From Bifidobacteriaceae bacterium (GTDB lineage: Bacteria > Actinomycetota > Actinomycetes > Actinomycetales > WQXJ01): a DNA stretch of 11,844 nucleotides. Position numbers and translations under genes: made by a program. The stretch is taken from contig JAISMT010000008.1 in assembly GCA_031276585.1 (NCBI GenBank), positions 1-11,844 on the forward strand. Reading direction: 5' to 3'. The first letter of the stretch is position 1, and the number at the start of each line of letters is the position of its first letter. Positions 7,241 through 11,844 of the stretch are shown here, in pieces. The notes beneath the pieces were generated by a model. The model searched no databases, was not told the origin of the DNA, and saw only the letters and a list, made by a program, of their open reading frames with translations.

Positions 7241-9667
7241 GTGGAGCGGAACGCCTCGCCGGTGGCCCGGGTGTTTAAAAGCACCTGGTTAGGTTTGGCG
7301 CATCTAGTGGGTGGAGCCGCTCGCCGTTTGGGGCGCGGGGCACGGAACCTGCCCGCAGAACACCGCCGTGATGGTGGTGCCTTGTTGTTGATCTGTCTAG
7401 CTCTGGTGGTGGCGGCGCAGAGCTGGTTTGGTTTGTCGGGCTGGGCTGGCCGCAGCATCGAATGGGTGGTAGCCGGATTGGTAGGTGTTCTGGGTAAAGC
7501 ACTGCCAGCGGTACTGCTGTATCTGTCGGTACGTTTGATGCGTCACCCGCAGCAAACCGAAGACAATGGCCGTATTTCGGTTGGTTTTACTGCCCTGATT
7601 GTGGCCCTAGCCGCTCTGATCCACTTAGGTATGGGACGTCCCAGTCCCGGGGTCAGTTGGGATGAGGTCCGGGGGGCCGGTGGCTTGTTGGGCTTGATAG
7701 GAACGCCACTAGCCGCCATTTTGACGCCTTGGATTGCTGCCTTCTTTTTCCTCGTGTTGGCCTTCTTTGGCCTTCTGGTACTCACCAAAACCCCGGTTAG
7801 ACGCATTCCGGCACGTATCCGCGAAGGATTGGCCGCTCTCGGGTGGGGGGGAGCGCCGCGCGGTGAACCACGCCGCCGCCCTCGTTTAGACTCCTACGTT
7901 CACGATGAGGCCTACCGCCAACCACATGAAACAGTAGAAGGCCCCTTCCAAACCGGAACCACCGCGAACCCCGCTGAGCTTCAAGACCACCGGATGGACT
8001 CGGGTCTAGATTCCGGTGTTGATTTGGTGTCCGGAGCCACCCCGGACACTCAAGATATACCCGCTGCCGAAGTGCCGGCGCCAGCTGATCCGGTAGGTCT
8101 ACCCGTGGCACTAGGCAACGGGGTGCAAGGCGATTTGACGGGCGATGTGCTTTACGAACTTCCCTCACCAGAGCTACTGGTCAAAGACCTACCCCGGCGG
8201 GATCACTCCGAAGGCGCTGGCCGCATAGTAGATGCCCTAACAGAAGTGTTCAATCAGTTTTCGGTGGACGCCACGGTGACTGGTTTTACTTGCGGCCCCA
8301 CCGTGACCCGTTACGAACTGGAACTGGGTCCTGGGGTCAAAGTGGAACGCATTACCCAACTGCAAAAGAATATTGCGTACGCCACGGCCAGTCCCGAAAT
8401 CCGAATCATCTCACCCATCCCGGGCAAGTCCGCCATCGGCATCGAAATCCCTAATGCGGACCGGGAAACCGTTTCACTGGGTGACGTGCTGTCCAGCCCC
8501 ATAGCTAAACGTAACCCCAGCCCCATGGTGACCGGTTTGGGTAAAGATGTGGGCGGTGGCTATGTAGTAGCTAACCTCACCAAGATGCCTCACCTACTGG
8601 TGGCAGGAGCTACGGGTTCCGGTAAGTCTTCCTTTGTGAACTCCATGGTGGTATCGATCTTGATGCGCTCCACCCCGGAACAAGTCCGAATGGTGTTAAT
8701 TGACCCCAAACGGGTGGAGCTGACCGTCTACGCGGGTATACCCCACCTGATCACACCTATAATCACCAATCCCAAAAAAGCTGCTGAGGCTTTGGACTGG
8801 GTGGTCCGGGAAATGGATGCACGCTATGACGACCTGGAACGGTATGGGCTGAAACACATTGACGATTTCAACAAGGCGGTCCGGAACGGTTCGCTCCACG
8901 CCGGTGAAGGTAAACCGGCCCTCCGCCCCTATCCGTATCTGCTGGTAGTAGTAGACGAGTTAGCTGATTTGATGATGGTGGCTCCCCGGGATGTGGAGGC
9001 ATCTGTACAACGCATCACCCAACTGGCACGGGCCGCTGGCATCCACTTAGTGCTGGCTACCCAACGCCCGTCCGTGGATGTGGTGACTGGGATTATCAAA
9101 GCCAATATCCCTTCCCGTTTAGCCTTTGCCACTACCTCCCAAACTGATTCCAGAGTGGTACTAGACCAACCTGGTGCCGAGAAACTGGTAGGCCAAGGCG
9201 ATGCCCTGTTCCTGCCCTACGGTTCCTCGCGGCCCCTGCGCATCCAGGGCGCTTGGGTGGGCGAATCCGAAATCCATGCGGTAGTGGACTTTGTCAAAGC
9301 CCAAGCTGAAGCCGAATACCGGCCCGATGTGGTGGCTAAATCTTCCCAACGGCGTGTGGTGGAGGAAGACATAGGGGATGACCTAGACCTGCTACTGCAG
9401 GCGGCAGAACTAGTCATAGCGACCCAAATTGGATCCACCTCCATGCTGCAACGCAAGCTGCGGGTTGGTTTTGCTAAGGCGGGCCGTCTCATGGATCTAC
9501 TGGAAACCCGCCGCATAGTGGGGCCTTCCGAAGGCGCTAAAGCCCGCACTGTTCTAGTGCCCGCCGAGGCGCTGGCTGCCACCTTGGCGTCGCTATCGGG
9601 GCAAGACCCGCCCACCGCAGACCCGGTAATGACCGAGTCTCCCCCGGATAGCACCCTGGACCACTAA
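7241..9667 (+). CDS. ftsK: DNA translocase FtsK (FtsK/SpoIIIE family)
   Basis: FtsK is a septum-anchored ATP-driven DNA pump that clears chromosome termini during division. From GTG 7241 the protein has 808 residues: an N-terminal membrane domain with about four hydrophobic segments (roughly 46-62, 75-97, 113-130, 147-181), a short Pro/Asp-rich linker (about 185-305), then the motor with Walker A GATGSGKSS at 456-464 (Lys462) and Walker B LLVVVDELADL at 567-577, and a winged-helix gamma domain at the C-terminus (about 715-775, with QIGSTSMLQRKLRVG and VGPSEGAKAR), which in the family reads oriented DNA motifs. The start is uncertain: the frame is open upstream to 7142 and looks coding from about 7181, but contains no ATG, GTG or TTG before 7241, and GTG 7241 lacks a Shine-Dalgarno. 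The stop lies 10-13 bases before pgsA. Confidence 0.95.
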   Translation: MERNASPVARVFKSTWLGLAHLVGGAARRLGRGARNLPAEHRRDGGALLLICLALVVAAQSWFGLSGWAGRSIEWVVAGLVGVLGKALPAVLLYLSVRLMRHPQQTEDNGRISVGFTALIVALAALIHLGMGRPSPGVSWDEVRGAGGLLGLIGTPLAAILTPWIAAFFFLVLAFFGLLVLTKTPVRRIPARIREGLAALGWGGAPRGEPRRRPRLDSYVHDEAYRQPHETVEGPFQTGTTANPAELQDHRMDSGLDSGVDLVSGATPDTQDIPAAEVPAPADPVGLPVALGNGVQGDLTGDVLYELPSPELLVKDLPRRDHSEGAGRIVDALTEVFNQFSVDATVTGFTCGPTVTRYELELGPGVKVERITQLQKNIAYATASPEIRIISPIPGKSAIGIEIPNADRETVSLGDVLSSPIAKRNPSPMVTGLGKDVGGGYVVANLTKMPHLLVAGATGSGKSSFVNSMVVSILMRSTPEQVRMVLIDPKRVELTVYAGIPHLITPIITNPKKAAEALDWVVREMDARYDDLERYGLKHIDDFNKAVRNGSLHAGEGKPALRPYPYLLVVVDELADLMMVAPRDVEASVQRITQLARAAGIHLVLATQRPSVDVVTGIIKANIPSRLAFATTSQTDSRVVLDQPGAEKLVGQGDALFLPYGSSRPLRIQGAWVGESEIHAVVDFVKAQAEAEYRPDVVAKSSQRRVVEEDIGDDLDLLLQAAELVIATQIGSTSMLQRKLRVGFAKAGRLMDLLETRRIVGPSEGAKARTVLVPAEALAATLASLSGQDPPTADPVMTESPPDSTLDH

Positions 9668-9680
9668 ACTGTCTCCCGTG

Positions 9681-11252
9681 ATGAGTGAGCTCCCCGAGGC
9701 CGCACCGGCTGCTTCCCCTCCGGAGAGCCCTGCGCCTCCCCGTATCGCTAACGTGGCGAATGTTTTGACACTGATCCGAATTGCTTTGGTTCCGGCGTTT
9801 GTGGTCTTGTTCTGGTACGGCGGTTCGCAACAAGTTTCGTGGCGGGCCGCCGCTGTTGGAGTCTTTTTGCTGGCGGCATTAACCGACCGTTGGGACGGAC
9901 ACCTGGCCCGCAGCCGCAACTTAGTAACCAACTTCGGAAAAATTGCTGATCCCATAGCGGACAAAGCTTTGATAGGGGCGGCCCTGATTTGCCTTTCGGC
10001 GCGGGGTGAACTGCATTGGTCCGTAACAGGAGTGGTTTTAGGGCGGGAACTAATAGTCACCTTGGTCCGTTTGGCGGTAATCCGCCGCCAGGTGATGGCT
10101 GCTTCCCAGGGCGGGAAACTGAAGACGGTAACTCAGGTTGCCGCCATCGCTGGCTACTTGTTGCCCCCAGAGTGGCTGATGCGGCTGCCTTGGTTCGCCA
10201 CATTCATCACCATCCTGATGATTGTGGCAGTAGCTATTACCGTGGCCACCGGGGCAGACTACATTCTTCAAGCCCGGGCCATTGTGAAGCGGAGCCGTCC
10301 CGAACCACCCGCCTCAGCTTCTGAATCGCAACCGGCTAAACCTGCTAAACCGAAGCGCACTAAAACCGCAGCGGTCGTTCCCGAACCAGCGGCGCCGTCC
10401 TCCTCCGAAGAACCTCTGGAAACTTCCCCCACCGTGGCTGTGGCACCCAGTAAAACCCAACCGCAAAAGAAAACCGCCGGACTGGGAGCGGCCGGGCCGG
10501 AAGTAAAACCACCGGTACCGTCCGTACCGGCAGCGAAATCGGTTTCGGGCTCGCCGGCAGCAGCAGAACCTAACCCTAAAACCACCGGAACTCCGGTAAA
10601 ACCGGCAAAGTTGACCGCTAAAGCTTCCTCCATAACAGCAAAGGGGGCGGCATCGTCTGCCCAGCCGGCGGCAGCTCAGCCTCCCAAAACCGCTGCAGCA
10701 CCTAACAAACCACCGGATACTAAGACTCCTCCGGCTTCCCGGCCACAACCGGCAACGTCTAGTTCGGCAGCAGTACCGGCAGCGGCAACACCAGCATCAG
10801 ACGAGTCAGTAAAGCCCTCCCGCTCGGTTGAGGGTTGGCCGGAACCGGGCGCGACCCGCTCCCCACTGTCCAAGACTCGCTCCCCACAGCCAATACCACC
10901 CCATCAAGATGCGCCGGAATGGCGCCAACTGCGGACGGTAGCTCAGGCAAAGGAAAAGGGATCAGAACGGTCTGCTGCCCGCCCCACCCCGGCGGTACCA
11001 CCAAAAACAACTCCAAATCCACGCCCAGCGGTACCGCGAACACCAACATTACAAACGCCTAAACCAACTTCATCGCTGACAGCGAAACCAGTTTCTACAC
11101 CGCCCCAGACACCTTCACCGTCGTCGGCGCCCCAGGCCAATACCACGGTGGATGAGGCTACAGCTGCGGCTCAAGCCCGGTTAGAGGAACTCAAACGGCG
11201 TATAGGCTGGAAGTCTGGGCCCACAACGGGCAGCAGCAACAAAGGGGAGTGA
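9681..11252 (+). CDS. pgsA: CDP-diacylglycerol-glycerol-3-phosphate 3-phosphatidyltransferase with long C-terminal tail
   Basis: PgsA makes phosphatidylglycerophosphate from CDP-diacylglycerol and glycerol 3-phosphate at the inner membrane. The first roughly 205 residues are a complete CDP-alcohol phosphatidyltransferase: the N-terminal LTLIRIALVPAFVVLFW, and the signature D-x2-DG-x2-AR-x8-G-x3-D-x3-D seen as DRWDGHLAR ... GKIADPIADK (about 69-94), plus several membrane segments up to about residue 198. A tail of about 315 residues follows, almost wholly Pro, Ala, Lys, Ser and Thr, without predicted order, ending in a short charged helix-like stretch (EATAAAQARLEELKRRIG). Family members are usually about 200 residues long, so the tail is unusual. 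The frame is uninterrupted. Tandem starts GTG 9678 and ATG 9681 are both possible; no Shine-Dalgarno is seen. It sits close behind ftsK and just before cinA. Confidence 0.92.
   Translation: MSELPEAAPAASPPESPAPPRIANVANVLTLIRIALVPAFVVLFWYGGSQQVSWRAAAVGVFLLAALTDRWDGHLARSRNLVTNFGKIADPIADKALIGAALICLSARGELHWSVTGVVLGRELIVTLVRLAVIRRQVMAASQGGKLKTVTQVAAIAGYLLPPEWLMRLPWFATFITILMIVAVAITVATGADYILQARAIVKRSRPEPPASASESQPAKPAKPKRTKTAAVVPEPAAPSSSEEPLETSPTVAVAPSKTQPQKKTAGLGAAGPEVKPPVPSVPAAKSVSGSPAAAEPNPKTTGTPVKPAKLTAKASSITAKGAASSAQPAAAQPPKTAAAPNKPPDTKTPPASRPQPATSSSAAVPAAATPASDESVKPSRSVEGWPEPGATRSPLSKTRSPQPIPPHQDAPEWRQLRTVAQAKEKGSERSAARPTPAVPPKTTPNPRPAVPRTPTLQTPKPTSSLTAKPVSTPPQTPSPSSAPQANTTVDEATAAAQARLEELKRRIGWKSGPTTGSSNKGE
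11241..11249 (+). promoter_or_regulatory. Ribosome binding site of cinA
   Basis: AAAGGGGAG lies 7 bases before ATG 11257 and overlaps the end of the pgsA coding region. It fixes the cinA start and is one of the few clear Shine-Dalgarno sequences in this gene run. Confidence 0.7.
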
Positions 11253-11256
11253 AAAG

Positions 11257-11772
11257 ATGCCGTTCCGTAACCTTGGCGGTTTGGACAATGAAACGAGAGC
11301 AAATTCCCTAGTCAAACTACTGCGAGAACACAATCTAACCGTAGCCACAGCCGAGTCCTTGACCGGCGGTCTGGTAAGTGCAGTGATAGTGGACGTGCCG
11401 CGAGCTTCGGAAGTGCTCCGCGGTGCGGTAGTGGCTTACGCTAACGAGGTCAAACGGGACGTACTGGGGGTGGACGCAGAACTGTTGGAGGAACGGGGAG
11501 CCGTAAACGCCACCACCGCGGCCCAGATGGCTTTGGGGGTACGCAAACTTTTAGGCGCTGACGTGGGAATTTCCACTACCGGTGTGGCTGGCCCCGACCC
11601 AGCCGATGGCGTGGAACCCGGTACGGCGATAGTGGCGTGCAGTTGGGCTAAAGAAGAGCCAGCAGTAAGAGTACTGCGATTACAAGGCAGCCGGGCCGAG
11701 ATTAGAACCCAAGTGGTAACCCGGGCACTAGAGTTAGCTGAAGCAACTATTCGTCAAACTTCTGGAATATAG
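11257..11772 (+). CDS. cinA: CinA-family nicotinamide-nucleotide amidohydrolase (PncC)
   Basis: A 171-residue single-domain CinA C-terminal (PncC-type) protein. The family deamidates nicotinamide mononucleotide to nicotinate mononucleotide in NAD salvage. Seen: AESLTGG at 32-38 (family AESCTGG), YANEVKRDVLGV at 61-72, and STTGVAGPDPADG ... PGTA at about 106-124. The N-terminal molybdopterin-binding-like domain of longer CinA proteins is absent, as is common for stand-alone PncC. It starts 4 bases after the pgsA stop and is likely cotranscribed with it; in actinobacteria a cinA gene often lies here before a ClgR-type regulator and recA, but nothing identifiable follows in the window. Confidence 0.93.
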   Translation: MPFRNLGGLDNETRANSLVKLLREHNLTVATAESLTGGLVSAVIVDVPRASEVLRGAVVAYANEVKRDVLGVDAELLEERGAVNATTAAQMALGVRKLLGADVGISTTGVAGPDPADGVEPGTAIVACSWAKEEPAVRVLRLQGSRAEIRTQVVTRALELAEATIRQTSGI

Positions 11773-11805
11773 AATCCTCTGTAAACGTTCATCTTCATGA
11801 TGAAC
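11770..11805 (+). promoter_or_regulatory. Candidate promoter with 19-bp operator-like inverted repeat
   Basis: TAGAAT (11770-11775) matches the -10 consensus at five of six positions; no convincing -35 is seen. A perfect inverted repeat, GTTCATC-N5-GATGAAC (11787-11805), lies 11 bases downstream, about where a transcript from this box would begin. With no T-tract after it, it resembles a repressor operator rather than a terminator. An ATG at 11797 opens a frame to the window end, but its 16 codons match nothing I recognise. The repeat does not resemble the CGC-containing ClgR operator. Confidence 0.45.
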
Positions 11806-11844
11806 ACCAAACCCTTCAAACCAATGCCCGGCACGAACCGCACC

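Noticed and set aside
7155..7300. ATG 7155 as an alternative start in the rnj-ftsK gap
   Set aside because: It is in a different frame from ftsK and reaches a stop within about 50 codons without any recognisable sequence.
10512..10530. Inverted repeat CCGGTAC-N5-GTACCGG in the pgsA tail
   Set aside because: The tail is built from repeated Pro/Val/Ala codons of few kinds, so a 7-bp match is unsurprising.
10268..10748. Long minus-strand frames opposite the pgsA tail, rich in Gly, Ala, Arg or Phe
   Set aside because: They are complements of a biased Pro/Ala/Lys-rich coding sequence and show no independent gene signals.
11797..11844. Short open frame from ATG 11797 to the window end as the next gene
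   Set aside because: Only 16 codons are visible, there is no ribosome site, and the peptide matches no regulator or RecA start I know.

Overview
The window looks like the chromosome of an actinobacterium of moderately high G+C. The gene order pnp - M16 peptidase ... dapA - rnj - ftsK - pgsA - cinA, and the close resemblance of the proteins to mycobacterial and Actinomyces-type homologues, suggest Actinomycetales, perhaps an Actinomycetaceae relative. The genus is inference; no rRNA or other marker is present. Several genes start without a clear Shine-Dalgarno sequence, which is common in this phylum.

Layout. Positions 1-2401 hold the 3' part of pnp (PNPase, cut by the window edge) and a full M16 metallopeptidase gene, coupled by an ATGA stop/start overlap. 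The linker between the two halves of the peptidase is encoded by two consecutive, almost perfect DNA hairpins. Positions 2402-3760 are an accessory island between conserved genes. It holds an intact toxin-antitoxin pair (RelB/VapB-like antitoxin and PIN-domain VapC toxin, again ATGA-coupled) with a promoter/operator-like palindrome. About 600 bases without an intact gene follow, containing on the minus strand the N-terminus of an AbrB/MazE-type antitoxin running directly into a fragment of an IS256-family transposase. Positions 3761-4294 (minus) hold a GNAT acetyltransferase, divergent from the next operon.

Positions 4420-11772 are a compact plus-strand housekeeping run: dapA (lysine/diaminopimelate synthesis), rnj (RNase J), ftsK (DNA translocase of division), pgsA (phosphatidylglycerophosphate synthase with an unusual, roughly 315-residue disordered tail) and cinA/pncC (nicotinamide-nucleotide amidase). 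The last 70 bases hold a promoter-like -10 box and a 19-bp inverted repeat that may be the operator of the gene beyond the window.

Together the window carries two ribonucleases of RNA turnover (PNPase and RNase J), cell-wall precursor synthesis (DapA), division and chromosome segregation (FtsK), membrane lipid synthesis (PgsA) and cofactor salvage (PncC). No wholly new multigene system is evident. The most unusual points are the hairpin-encoded linker, the fossil antitoxin/transposase junction, the PgsA tail and the missing canonical start of ftsK.
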